Shown here piece by piece: positions 16,403 through 25,119 of a stretch of DNA of 55,770 bases. Numbering within the stretch: position 1 is the first letter of the stretch; each line of letters starts with the position of its first letter. This DNA is from Lachnospiraceae bacterium (GTDB lineage: Bacteria; Bacillota; Clostridia; Lachnospirales; Lachnospiraceae), in assembly GCA_014804755.1 (NCBI GenBank), contig JAAUZE010000013.1:1-55770 (forward strand). The letters run 5' to 3'. The position numbers were made by a program, and so were the translations under genes. The notes beneath the pieces are model-generated. The model was not told the origin of the DNA. It searched no databases and saw only the letters and a program-made list of their open reading frames with translations.

Positions 16403-17337
16403 GTGGCACTCTCCTCCTTCCCTTTCCCGGAGTCACTGTCTGCGCTGTCCGGACGCTCATTTTCTGTAGGGCTTTCTTCTTTGCCGTCCTCATCTGTACG
16501 GTCCTGCTCTGCATTGCTTTCAGCTTCCGTCTGCTCTGCTTTTCCTTCAGCCTTCGTCTGCCCTGCATCCGACTGCTCTGCATTGCCTTCTTTGGCAGGA
16601 TTCTGATCCTTATTTGCCGCACAGCCCGCGCAATCTTTTCCCAGACAGTTCGTACAATCCGAAGCGGGCGCGATCTGCTTTCCTTTTTTCTCTGCCGAGC
16701 GGCGAAGCCGGTTCATGGCCGCAATGATAAACGCAAGTACGAAAAACGCGCCCGGCGCCATGATAAAGATACTAATATTCGTATATTCCCCGAGGAACAT
16801 CGCAAGCGGGCGAAGCGAGCTTACCTGATAAAACACGTTATCCGCGCCCAAAATCTGGCATCCGAATAACTGCCCTGCACCGAGCAGCTCTCTGCATGCG
16901 CCGATCAAGGTTAAGGCAACCGTGAATCCAAGCCCCATTCCCAAGCCGTCAAAAAACGACGGAATAACCGGATTACTGTATGCATACGCCTCCGCGCGCC
17001 CCAAAATAATACAGTTTACAACGATCAGCGGAATATAAATGCCAAGACTGTCGTAAAGCGAGGGTACATAGCCCTGCAGCAATAACTGCACGATCGTCAC
17101 GAACGAAGCAATGATCACGATAAACGCCGGAATACGCACCTTATCGGGAATGATCTTTCGCAGCAGCGAAATAAACACGTTGCTCAATACAAGGACGACC
17201 ATAGTGGAAAGTCCCATGCCCGCGCCGTTAATCGCCGAGGTCGTGACGGCAAGCGTTGGACACATACCGAGCGTCAGCACGAAAGTCGGATTCTCCTTGA
17301 TCAAACCATTATAAATCCGTTCCAAAGCCTTACTCAT
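16399..17337 (-). CDS. rnfE: Rnf complex subunit E with long Cys-containing tail
   Basis: 312 aa from the ATG at 17337 behind GGGAGGAGG. Residues 1-215 are the normal six-helix RnfE membrane domain, homologous to RnfA, with the conserved cysteines in GMCPTLAVTT and VNCIILGRAEA. The remaining ~95 residues are extra: first C-x2-C-x4-C-x2-C (Cys 228, 231, 236, 239; SDCTNCLGKDCAGC), then a Glu/Ala/Lys/Asp-rich disordered tail. Typical RnfE is about 200-230 aa. The four cysteines would face the cytoplasm and could hold a metal or Fe-S centre. The gene overlaps rnfG and rnfA. Confidence 0.94.
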   Translation of the reverse strand: MSKALERIYNGLIKENPTFVLTLGMCPTLAVTTSAINGAGMGLSTMVVLVLSNVFISLLRKIIPDKVRIPAFIVIIASFVTIVQLLLQGYVPSLYDSLGIYIPLIVVNCIILGRAEAYAYSNPVIPSFFDGLGMGLGFTVALTLIGACRELLGAGQLFGCQILGADNVFYQVSSLRPLAMFLGEYTNISIFIMAPGAFFVLAFIIAAMNRLRRSAEKKGKQIAPASDCTNCLGKDCAGCAANKDQNPAKEGNAEQSDAGQTKAEGKAEQTEAESNAEQDRTDEDGKEESPTENERPDSADSDSGKGKEESAT

Positions 17338-18004
17338 ATTCCGCACCTCCTCCCATGTCAAGCTCAACGCCGCCCTGCATGGCAGGTCCCATCACGCGTT
17401 CCGTCCATGCCTGCAAAAAGGCAACGCCTGCGTTTACCCCATCCGTCAGCGCCTGTGATGTGATTGTCGCGCTGCTGATCGCGTCAATTTCAGACGGCTC
17501 AGCCGCCCCCGCCTTCGTCACTGTGAAGGGCGTATTCGTCTTTTTTTCGGAAAATTGAGGCACAAGCACCTCCGACGCGCGCATTCCAAGCCCCGGCGTC
17601 TCCGAAATCGCGGTGATGGACACACCCGTAAGCGTTCCGTCCACCCGTATTCCCATAGCGAACGTAATGTCGCCGCCAAAGCCCGCGTGTGTTGTCACCG
17701 TGATGACACTTCCGAGCACGTTTCCATCCGAATCCAAAGCAGAGGCAAGCATCTGAATCTCATCATCGGCATAGCTGCCCGCATTGGCATCATGCAGCAG
17801 CTTCGTCGCCTCCTCCGGATCAAAATTCTCCGTTTCCTTAAACGTTTCCGCATCCGCAAATACGGTCTGATAGGCTCTCTGCTTCGTCGCTTCCTCCTGT
17901 TCGCGAATCGGTTCTTTTGTCACGGAATACACGAGACTTAAGGAAACGCCTGCAATCAGTGTGATCGCAAAAAGAATCAGCGTATTCTTGATCATCTCTT
18001 TCAC
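17330..18004 (-). CDS. rnfG: Rnf complex subunit G, covalent flavoprotein
   Basis: A 224-aa subunit with an N-terminal membrane helix (5-28) and an extracytoplasmic FMN-binding domain. The flavinylation motif SEIDAISSATITS places the FMN-carrying threonine at Thr180. The earlier SETPGLGMRA (134-143) is also a conserved FMN-binding-domain segment. It passes electrons between RnfD and the rest of the complex. Start and stop overlap rnfD (4 bases) and rnfE (8 bases), indicating coupled translation. Confidence 0.96.
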   Translation of the reverse strand: MKEMIKNTLILFAITLIAGVSLSLVYSVTKEPIREQEEATKQRAYQTVFADAETFKETENFDPEEATKLLHDANAGSYADDEIQMLASALDSDGNVLGSVITVTTHAGFGGDITFAMGIRVDGTLTGVSITAISETPGLGMRASEVLVPQFSEKKTNTPFTVTKAGAAEPSEIDAISSATITSQALTDGVNAGVAFLQAWTERVMGPAMQGGVELDMGGGAEYE

Positions 18005-18939
18005 GCGCGCTCACCTCCCTTCCCGAAAGGCTTGTGCATCGTAATTTTTTCAATCAGCGGCACAAGCAGGTTGCCGAGGATGATCGCATAGGAAACACCC
18101 TCTGCGGTCGCACCGAACAGTCGGAAAATGCCCGTCATGACACCGAGAAAGATTCCGAAAACATATTGTCCGTTTTTCGTGATCGGCCTCGTCACATAAT
18201 CCGTCGCCATGAAAAAAGCACCGAGCATCAGACCGCCTCCCGCGACCTGCGCCGATATGTAGCCCATATCCAAATGGTTCTCGCCAAACAATATAATAAA
18301 TATCACAAATGAAATAATATAGCTCCCCGGGATGCGCAGGTCGATGATCCCCATCAGGATCAAAAAGCAGGCGCCGATCACAAGCGCGACCATGGACGTT
18401 TCGCCGATGGTTCCCTGTGTGTTTCCGAAGATCATATCCAGCACGGTGTTCGTCTCAAGCCCGCCTGCCCGAAGCTGCGCTAAGGGCGTCGCACCCGAAA
18501 CCGTATCATAATCAAAATTCGTCATTGCCGAGGCAAAGGAAATAAGTAAAAAGCATCTTGCCCCAAGCGCCGGGTTCATAAAATTCTGTCCGAGCCCGCC
18601 AAAGAGCATCTTGACAATGATGATGGCAAATGCACCGCCGATGATGCCGATCCACCACGGTGCGCCTACGGGCAGGTTCATGGCTAAGAGCAGTCCCGTC
18701 ACGACGGCGGACAAATCCTGCACCGTTATTTTTTTCTTCATCATGAGCTCATATAAAAGCTCGAAAAAAACGCAAGAAGCAACGGTGATGGCAATGTGCA
18801 TCAGCGCCCTGAAGCCGAAATGCCAAACGCCAAAGCCCGCCGCGGGCAGCAATGCAATGATCACACAGAGCATGATATTGCTTGTTGTCGCCTTCGAGCG
18901 GACATGCGGATTGGATGAAACCTTCATTAAATCACTCAC
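18001..18939 (-). CDS. rnfD: Rnf complex subunit D, covalent flavoprotein
   Basis: A 312-aa integral membrane subunit with about nine or ten helices. The ApbE target motif DTVSGATPL places the FMN threonine at Thr151, and the conserved QNFMNPALGARCFL lies at 119-131. The start is GTG at 18939: GGGGAGGG ends eight bases before it, while the next ATG (18927) is too far from that site. The ribosome binding site is inside the small upstream ORF, whose last codons overlap this start by 8 bases. Confidence 0.96.
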   Translation of the reverse strand: MSDLMKVSSNPHVRSKATTSNIMLCVIIALLPAAGFGVWHFGFRALMHIAITVASCVFFELLYELMMKKKITVQDLSAVVTGLLLAMNLPVGAPWWIGIIGGAFAIIIVKMLFGGLGQNFMNPALGARCFLLISFASAMTNFDYDTVSGATPLAQLRAGGLETNTVLDMIFGNTQGTIGETSMVALVIGACFLILMGIIDLRIPGSYIISFVIFIILFGENHLDMGYISAQVAGGGLMLGAFFMATDYVTRPITKNGQYVFGIFLGVMTGIFRLFGATAEGVSYAIILGNLLVPLIEKITMHKPFGKGGERA

Positions 18940-19114
18940 GCCTTTTTCCCTCCCCTACTTTTTCGTAATATTCTCCCGGTTCATCGCCTATACCAAAGTC
19001 TTTCAGATGTTCTTTGCACAAACCCTGACCCATATGCGATCCCCAATCTGCCCTTGTCGCAAAAGCAATCCCCGCTGCTAAGCTGACAAGTATAAATCCA
19101 ACCATAATCTCCAT
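18932..19114 (-). CDS. Small single-helix protein between rnfC and rnfD
   Basis: A 60-aa ORF starting MEIMVGFILVSLAAGIAF, a single membrane segment (about 3-20), followed by a hydrophilic tail (KEHLKDFGIGDEPGEYYEKV). It begins 11 bases after the rnfC stop with GTAGGGG as ribosome binding site and ends overlapping the rnfD GTG by 8 bases. It fills the only space between the two genes and its 3' end supplies the rnfD ribosome binding site. I know no standard Rnf subunit of this kind. It could be a small accessory subunit or simply a translation-coupling ORF. Confidence 0.7.
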   Translation of the reverse strand: MEIMVGFILVSLAAGIAFATRADWGSHMGQGLCKEHLKDFGIGDEPGEYYEKVGEGKRRE

Positions 19115-19125
19115 ATTGAATACCC

Positions 19126-20442
19126 CTACTTTTTCTTTTTGGCAAGCACCAGCTTGCGCATGGATTTGATCGACTGCGTCAGCGGACGCTTCGCAGGACA
19201 GATAAAGCTGCAGCAGCCGCATTCACAGCATTCCATTCCGTTGTGTTCGACGAATGCCTCCTCGTCGCCGCGCTCCGCATAATCCGCCAAATGGCTCGGC
19301 ACGACGCGCCCCGGACACACTTCCACGCATCTGCCGCAGTTGATACACGGCGAAGGCTCCCATCTCGATACATCGTCCTTCGTCATGCATAACAGCGCAG
19401 ATGCTGTTTTGGTCGTCGGAATATCCAGATCAAAAATACCGAAGCCCATCATCGGACCGCCCGATACGATCTTTACGGGTTCCTTCAGAAAGCCCCCCGC
19501 TTCCTCGATCAGTTCATGGTAGTTCGTCCCGATCCTGACGATAAAGTTACGAGGATCGGCGATCGCATCGCCCGTCACGGTCACAATGCGGTGCATCAGG
19601 GGCTTTCCTTCCACGACTGCCTGATAGATTGCCACCACCGTATCCACGTTATCTACGATACAGCCGACGTCCGCCGGCAGCTTGCTGGAATCAATGACCC
19701 GTCTGGTGGAAGCATAAATAAGCTGGCGCTCCGCTCCCTGCGGGTATTTCGTTTTTAATGATTTTACCGTGATGCGCGGCTCGTTCAAGGTCAGACGCTT
19801 CAGCTTCGCAATACAGTCCGGCTTATTGTCCTCCACGGCAAGAATCCCCTTCGCATGATCAAACAGCGCCAGCATGACCTTCAGACCGCCGATGACTTTC
19901 TCCGGCTCCTCCAGCATGCGCCTGTAATCCGACGTCAGGTACGGCTCGCACTCCGCACAATTGACGATACAATAATCAATCTTCTCCGGCTCCTTAGGGG
20001 AAAGCTTCACATGCGTCGGAAAGCCCGCGCCTCCCATGCCGACAACTCCCGCCTCTCGCACAAGGGACACGATTTCTTCCTTGGAAAGCTCCGCAAGCGG
20101 TTCCGGCTTCTCATACGTGACCTCATCATATTTTCCATCGTTTTCAACGATGATACTGTTCACCATACCGCCCGTCGCAACACGGCGCGGCTCGATTGCT
20201 TTGACCGTTCCGGACACCGTCGCATAGATCGGAGCAGAGACATAACCGCCCGCCTCGGCAATCTTTTGCCCGGTCAGTACATGATCGCCCTTTTGCACTA
20301 TGGGCGTCGCGGGCGCGCCGATATGCTGACTGAGCGGATATACCAGATCGCCCTTCGGCAATACCGCCTTCATCGGCTTGTCCTTTGACAGCTCCTTGCC
20401 GTCATAGGGGTGAACTCCCCCGTGAAACGTCAATTTTCCCAT
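19126..20442 (-). CDS. rnfC: Rnf complex subunit C, NADH/ferredoxin-side subunit
   Basis: 438 aa and first gene of the operon. The N-terminal biotinyl-like sandwich (HGGVHPYDGKELS) is followed by the flavin and NADH-binding fold (GVVGMGGAGFPTHVKL near 132-147, VNCAECEPYLTSDYR near 160-174) and two ferredoxin motifs near the C-terminus (CINCGRCVEVCP, CCECGCCSFICP). It is the cytoplasmic peripheral subunit that reduces NAD+. GGAGGATTTAT precedes the ATG. A weak promoter candidate (TTCGAC, 16 bases, TATAAG; plus 20486-20513) lies in the shared region with the divergent exonuclease gene. Confidence 0.97.
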   Translation of the reverse strand: MGKLTFHGGVHPYDGKELSKDKPMKAVLPKGDLVYPLSQHIGAPATPIVQKGDHVLTGQKIAEAGGYVSAPIYATVSGTVKAIEPRRVATGGMVNSIIVENDGKYDEVTYEKPEPLAELSKEEIVSLVREAGVVGMGGAGFPTHVKLSPKEPEKIDYCIVNCAECEPYLTSDYRRMLEEPEKVIGGLKVMLALFDHAKGILAVEDNKPDCIAKLKRLTLNEPRITVKSLKTKYPQGAERQLIYASTRRVIDSSKLPADVGCIVDNVDTVVAIYQAVVEGKPLMHRIVTVTGDAIADPRNFIVRIGTNYHELIEEAGGFLKEPVKIVSGGPMMGFGIFDLDIPTTKTASALLCMTKDDVSRWEPSPCINCGRCVEVCPGRVVPSHLADYAERGDEEAFVEHNGMECCECGCCSFICPAKRPLTQSIKSMRKLVLAKKKK

Positions 20443-20538
20443 ATAAATCCTCCATTCCTGCTTAGCATGCGGATTTGTTACCCTACTTATAAATATACTA
20501 TTTTTTTGTCGAAAATACTACTGAAAAATATAGAAATG

Positions 20539-20547
20539 TGCTATAAT
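20539..20547 (+). promoter_or_regulatory. Extended -10 promoter of the exonuclease gene
   Basis: TGCTATAAT, an extended -10 element with consensus TATAAT (20542-20547), lies 22 bases before the ATG at 20570. The -35 is poor, as expected for this promoter type. Confidence 0.6.
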
Positions 20548-20569
20548 ATTTTTCACGGAGGATACCGCC

Positions 20570-21682
20570 ATGAAAACAATCACACGAGAGCTTCCTGCTT
20601 TGGAATCTGCTTATCCCTTAGAGCAGTTGGGAGAAAAGGAAGAGATCCTGTTTCTCGATATTGAAACGACCGGCTTTGCTGCCAGAAGCAGCAGCCTTTA
20701 TCTGATCGGCTGTATTTATTATCGGCGAGACCGTTTTTATCTGATCCAATGGTTTGCGGAGCAGCCTTTAGAGGAGCGCGCGGTACTTGAGGCATTTTTT
20801 ACATTCGCCGCCTCCTATCGTTATCTTGTTCATTTTAACGGGAATCATTTTGATATTCCGTATATCGAGCAGAAATGCGCGCAATATGAACTTCCGTTTG
20901 GATTCGAGGGCTTTCAGGGAACGGATCTCTATGTCCGTGTCTCCCCGTTGAAGCATTTTCTAAAGCTGCCGAACTGCAAACAGAAAACGATCGAGACTTA
21001 TCTCGGTATCAACCGCGAGGACACCTTGAGCGGAGGCGATTTAATCAGCGTCTACCACGATTATGTCAAATCGCCTACGGAGGAAGCGTATGACGCGATG
21101 CTTTTGCACAACGCGGAGGACATTCAGGGCATGGTACGCCTATTGCCGATCCTCTCCTATGTCCGGCTTTATCAGGAGGGCGTGCGCGTCGTCAAGGTCA
21201 ATGCCAATTATTACCGTGACTTTCATAATGTCGGGCGTGCGGAGCTTATCATGAAGCTTTCTCTCCCCGCCCCACTGCCCATCTCCGTATCGAATTATGC
21301 AAAAGGCTGTTTTTTCAGTGCGTTAGAGCATAATGCGACCCTTAAGGTTCCGCTGATCGACGGAGAACTGAAATATTTTTATTCCAATTATCGCGACTAT
21401 TATTATCTTCCTGCAGAAGATATGGCGCTGCACAAATCCGTGTCCTCCTTTGTGGATCCTGGATACCGCGTCGCCGCAACTGCAGCTACCTGCTACACCC
21501 GCAAGGAATCCGAATATGTGCCGGAATGGGCTCCTTTGTTCAAACCGGTCTTTAAGTCTTCCTACAATGCGCCTGACTCCTATATCGAACTGACAGACGA
21601 GCGCAGACAGGATCGCGATTTCTTCGCAGCCTATGCGACGCATGTGCTGCAGACAATGATCGAAAACACCAGCGTTTCTTAA
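20570..21682 (+). CDS. YprB-like DEDD exonuclease
   Basis: A 370-aa protein with an RNase-H-like 3'-5' exonuclease fold of the YprB family. The three Exo motifs are visible: LFLDIETTGF (28-37, Asp and Glu), HFNGNHFDIPYI (near 88-99, Asp) and HNAEDIQGM (near 180-188, Asp). The C-terminal ~170 residues are less conserved and are not recognised. GGAGGA lies seven bases before the ATG. It is transcribed alone, divergent from rnfC, and is followed by a strong terminator. The natural substrate of this family is not well established. Confidence 0.85.
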   Translation: MKTITRELPALESAYPLEQLGEKEEILFLDIETTGFAARSSSLYLIGCIYYRRDRFYLIQWFAEQPLEERAVLEAFFTFAASYRYLVHFNGNHFDIPYIEQKCAQYELPFGFEGFQGTDLYVRVSPLKHFLKLPNCKQKTIETYLGINREDTLSGGDLISVYHDYVKSPTEEAYDAMLLHNAEDIQGMVRLLPILSYVRLYQEGVRVVKVNANYYRDFHNVGRAELIMKLSLPAPLPISVSNYAKGCFFSALEHNATLKVPLIDGELKYFYSNYRDYYYLPAEDMALHKSVSSFVDPGYRVAATAATCYTRKESEYVPEWAPLFKPVFKSSYNAPDSYIELTDERRQDRDFFAAYATHVLQTMIENTSVS

Positions 21683-21716
21683 AAATAGGATTCCGCCAAT
21701 GCGGAATCCTATTTTT
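21681..21716. terminator. Strong bidirectional terminator
   Basis: A perfect 16-bp inverted repeat (21681-21696 with 21701-21716, arms AAAAATAGGATTCCGC) with a 4-base loop and A/T runs on both sides. It serves the plus-strand exonuclease and the convergent minus-strand operon. It overlaps the stop codon region of the exonuclease. Confidence 0.9.
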
Positions 21717-21754
21717 AGCTTATCGAAATGTTCTCAATCTTTGAAGCATCCATA

Positions 21755-22513
21755 CTATCCTTCAAAGATTTTAATATTTTTGAGTATCGTTTCAATCCCC
21801 ATACGCTTTAAATTTTGTTTTGCATACTGTTCCGCAAATACTTTTGATGCGGCCACAACTTTCTCACTAATATTCTCCAGTGGTTTCTCCTCTTTTATCT
21901 TAGAATATCTTTCTTGTGCCTTCGCATCCAGTTCTTCTCTTTCAGCACCTATTTTTGATATTTGTTTCATGTATTTTTCATATGCTTCCACAATCTTTGG
22001 TTTCTGCTGTGCCTGCACTTCCAAAAAGTCTGCGTACTTCTTATATGCGGCATTTAAAGAGTTAATCTCTTCGGACATCGTTAGCTTTCGATACCCATCT
22101 TCCGGTAACTGTCCCATAGAATATCGTTCCCTTGTACCGCTCTCATATCCCTGCACAATTTCATCATACACACTTGCATACGCCTTGAGTAAATCAAATG
22201 CTTTGTCCTCTGTCGATTGATATACACCTTCTTCCTTCATCGCTGCTAATTTATTTCCCAACTCAAAACTATAATCTGTTTCAGGCACATTTTTCCCCGA
22301 AAGCAACTCTCTCCGCTGCTCCATCACATTGTCAAGACCTTCACTTTGCTGTTCTAAGCTATTTCTGTAATTGTTTTTTCCTTCTTCTGAAATGGAAACT
22401 TTGACCGAAGTCTGTTCCTCTTTTGCAGAAATTTTCTCAAATACCTCCTGTAGCTCATAAGTTTTTTCCATATTGCTAATAAAAAAGTTATTTCCAATAT
22501 CATTAATCTTCAT
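21755..22513 (-). CDS. Hypothetical helical protein, 252 aa
   Basis: No signal peptide or membrane segment. It is rich in Lys, Glu and Gln, with long predicted helices. Near residue 39-48 it has VSISEEGKNNYRN, a short sequence I associate with uncharacterised Lachnospiraceae proteins, but I cannot name the family. GGAGGCGGG precedes the ATG. It lies 15 bases downstream of the secreted PPC-domain protein and should be co-transcribed. Base composition is lower in GC than the neighbouring housekeeping genes. Confidence 0.75.
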   Translation of the reverse strand: MKINDIGNNFFISNMEKTYELQEVFEKISAKEEQTSVKVSISEEGKNNYRNSLEQQSEGLDNVMEQRRELLSGKNVPETDYSFELGNKLAAMKEEGVYQSTEDKAFDLLKAYASVYDEIVQGYESGTRERYSMGQLPEDGYRKLTMSEEINSLNAAYKKYADFLEVQAQQKPKIVEAYEKYMKQISKIGAEREELDAKAQERYSKIKEEKPLENISEKVVAASKVFAEQYAKQNLKRMGIETILKNIKIFEG

Positions 22514-22528
22514 AATCCCGCCTCCATG

Positions 22529-23989
22529 CTAATTATTATAGTAATCCAGTTTATATGAATTTGTGTAAGTGATAAAATTTGTTCCAACCGGAGCAAAATC
22601 ATAGTAATAATTGAACTCTACAATATCTATCAGCTTCCCTGTTGACGGATCAATCAAAACTGTAACAGCACTGAAATCCTCCCATAAAGTGTTCATCTTG
22701 TATGCGCCGGTTCCCGTGCAGTTAATATGATAAAAGTCTTTCTCTCCATAAAATGTCAGCATCAATGCCGGTCTGCTCCCCACACTCATTGCCGGTTTCG
22801 TAGAACCAAAATAATGTACGGCAACAGGCTCATATAAATCACTTAAAACAGCATAAACCCTTACATTGGTATCTATGGATATATCATAAGTCTGTGCGCC
22901 AGCAGAATTTGATAAATTTTCCTTATAGGAATAGCTAATATCAACGGGATTTCCATTTACATAGTTTATGGAACCTATACTATTTGTTTCGTAAACAAAG
23001 CCCGCATCTTCACTTATGCCAACAAGAGTAACCAAACTGTCACCAGACATTGCACCAACTTTCTTAAAATTCACCGTATATGTACTAGTTGCAGAATATG
23101 AACCATTTTCAGAAAGTACTGCAAAATAATAAGTCCCCGGCATAAGCTTGTATGACTTAGTGCTGGAATTTACGGTATAGATAGCTGAACTACTACCAGA
23201 TTTTCCAGCGTACAATAATGAATACCCATTCGATGACGAAATAGAATATTGAATAATCGTTGGCGTTGCTACAGTGAATTTATAATAATCAATATCATAT
23301 GGAGAATCAATTACCCCTATAACATTACTGCTAAACGATACGGTCGTTGCAGTTGCCATAGTATCATTTATCTCACTTGCAACATCCGCTGTACTCTGAT
23401 AATATGCAAAAGCAAACTGACCCGTACCTTCGTATCCACTTATAGCAAAGAAATAGATGCCCGCATCCATTACATCATTGAAATATTCTGATACTCCCGC
23501 CCCCGCATTAGCACTGCCTCCAATCAACTCTAATCCATATGTTTCTTCATTTAATTGAAACAAATATAAGTCAGCATCCAAAGTCTCCACCATCTGCAAT
23601 ACTATGCTAATTTTGCTTTCTTCACTAATCGAAAAAGCATACCATCTCATTTCATTTGCCGCTCCAATGGCACCCTGCATAACGGTATCATTAGTTACCA
23701 TATAAGCATAATTAGGATCAGTATTAGATGTCGATTCCTCACTATCACTATATGCACTAACACCTTCAGTGTATGTATAAGATTCCCCTACATACGATCT
23801 TTCCATAACATTCGCTGCCATTTCAGCAATCACCTCTGCCTCCATTTCATCGCTCGAAATTTCAGCAATCTCTATTGGATTCTCAGTATCCTCCGATAAC
23901 GATTCTGCATTTGCAATTGCTCCCATATTCAGGACTGAAAACGCCAAAACCAATGACAGCACTCTTGACAATAATTTTTTCCTCATCAT
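22529..23989 (-). CDS. Secreted protein with PPC-like domains
   Basis: 486 aa with a signal peptide (1-28, ending ANA-ES). Two successive beta-sandwich domains look like bacterial pre-peptidase C-terminal (PPC) domains: about 105-205 (AANEMRWYAFSISEESKISIVLQ) and 208-312 (NVIGVIDSPYDIDYYKFTV, LMPGTYYFAVLSENGSYS). The C-terminal ~170 residues are of unknown fold. There is no protease or other catalytic domain. PPC modules are normally appended to secreted enzymes, so a protein made mostly of them may be an adhesin, inhibitor or matrix component. It has its own promoter upstream, and AAAGG precedes the start. Confidence 0.75.
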   Translation of the reverse strand: MMRKKLLSRVLSLVLAFSVLNMGAIANAESLSEDTENPIEIAEISSDEMEAEVIAEMAANVMERSYVGESYTYTEGVSAYSDSEESTSNTDPNYAYMVTNDTVMQGAIGAANEMRWYAFSISEESKISIVLQMVETLDADLYLFQLNEETYGLELIGGSANAGAGVSEYFNDVMDAGIYFFAISGYEGTGQFAFAYYQSTADVASEINDTMATATTVSFSSNVIGVIDSPYDIDYYKFTVATPTIIQYSISSSNGYSLLYAGKSGSSSAIYTVNSSTKSYKLMPGTYYFAVLSENGSYSATSTYTVNFKKVGAMSGDSLVTLVGISEDAGFVYETNSIGSINYVNGNPVDISYSYKENLSNSAGAQTYDISIDTNVRVYAVLSDLYEPVAVHYFGSTKPAMSVGSRPALMLTFYGEKDFYHINCTGTGAYKMNTLWEDFSAVTVLIDPSTGKLIDIVEFNYYYDFAPVGTNFITYTNSYKLDYYNN

Positions 23990-24085
23990 ATATTCTACCT
24001 TTCTTTTTAATATTTTTCATCTTGCCCATAAATCTTTCTTTGAATCATACCTCCTTCCAACCACTTTATATTTGTCAGTAGCTTT

Positions 24086-24114
24086 ATTTTAATATATGCT
24101 ATTCGTAAAGTCAA
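24086..24114 (-). promoter_or_regulatory. Promoter of the PPC-protein operon
   Basis: On the minus strand TTGACT (plus 24109-24114), a 17-base spacer and TAAAAT (plus 24086-24091). It gives a leader of roughly 90 bases before the start at 23989. No gene is visible in 23990-24273. Confidence 0.65.
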
Positions 24115-24189
24115 CATATAAATGTCGTTTATCGTTTTGTTGATGCTATCAGATGGATCTATTATCAAAATGAATGATCTATAGATTAA

Positions 24190-24220
24190 AAGAGGAGTTT
24201 GCATTATGCAAACTCCTCTT
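24190..24220 (-). terminator. Terminator of the cheR operon
   Basis: A perfect 15-bp inverted repeat (24190-24204 with 24206-24220, arms AAGAGGAGTTTGCAT) followed on the minus strand by CTTTTAATCT, about 50 bases after the cheR stop. Confidence 0.8.
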
Positions 24221-24273
24221 CAATAGTAATTTTCTCTTAAATGAAAAAGAGTTTTGCTTCCACAAATCCCTTT

Positions 24274-25047
24274 TTATTTCTCATAGAAAAACGAACCTCT
24301 TCTCTCATAGCCCATGCTCCGGTAATCCATGATCTGCTCCGTGCTACCGATAAACAGTATGCCACCCTTAGCAAGCGCGTTATTGAATTTGCGGAATACC
24401 TCGTCCTTTGCCTCGTCCGTAAAATAGATCAGCACGTTACGACATACGATCATATGTACCTGCTGCGGATACGTGTCAAGCAATAAGTTGTGCTGCTTAA
24501 ACTCTACACGGCTTTTGATCTCATTGGAAATCTGGTAGGACGGACCTACCTTCGTGAAATATTTCCGCTTCAGATCATCCGGCACGGAAACAATGCTCTT
24601 TTCCGAATACAGACCGCCCTGCGCTTTGGCAATGACCTGTTTGTCTATATCCGTTGCATAAATCTGAATCTGGCTTAAAGGAAGATGTCTGCTCAATGCC
24701 ATCACGAGTGAATACGGCTCATCCCCTGTCGAGCAGGCAGCGCTCCAAATCTTCAAGTTCTTTCCGAATTTCTTGATCAGCTCCGGAATGATCTGCTGGT
24801 CGAGAATTTTCCACTGCTCCGGATTCCGATAAAATTCGGAAACATTGATCGTCAGATAATTGACAAACTCATCGAACCGCTTCTTATCGGTAGAGATCAG
24901 TTTCACATACTCCGCATATTCCTTCGCTCCGGTCTTGGCGATCAGCGTGTCAATGCGGCGTTTCATCTGCTTTTCCTTGTAAGCATTCAAGTCAATCTTC
25001 GTAAGCTTTAAGACTTCTTTTTTGAATCCCTCATAATCATATGACAT
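24274..25047 (-). CDS. cheR: CheR chemotaxis methyltransferase
   Basis: 257 aa from the ATG at 25047 behind GGAGGG; an upstream in-frame start has no such site. The N-terminal helical CheR domain (YEGFKKEVLKLTKIDLNAYK, TINVSEFYRNPEQW) is followed by a SAM-binding Rossmann fold (LKIWSAACSTGDEPYSL, IYATDIDKQVIAKA, MIVCRNVLIYFTD, GGILFIGSTE). It methylates glutamates of chemoreceptors. No other chemotaxis gene is nearby. It sits at the end of a housekeeping operon 72 bases after the S1 protein gene. Confidence 0.93.
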   Translation of the reverse strand: MSYDYEGFKKEVLKLTKIDLNAYKEKQMKRRIDTLIAKTGAKEYAEYVKLISTDKKRFDEFVNYLTINVSEFYRNPEQWKILDQQIIPELIKKFGKNLKIWSAACSTGDEPYSLVMALSRHLPLSQIQIYATDIDKQVIAKAQGGLYSEKSIVSVPDDLKRKYFTKVGPSYQISNEIKSRVEFKQHNLLLDTYPQQVHMIVCRNVLIYFTDEAKDEVFRKFNNALAKGGILFIGSTEQIMDYRSMGYERRGSFFYEK

Positions 25048-25119
25048 TTTCGTACCCTCCATCACATAAAAGGCATTGTCCCGCCCTGCGAAACAATGCC
25101 TCATATTCAATTTCTCCGA

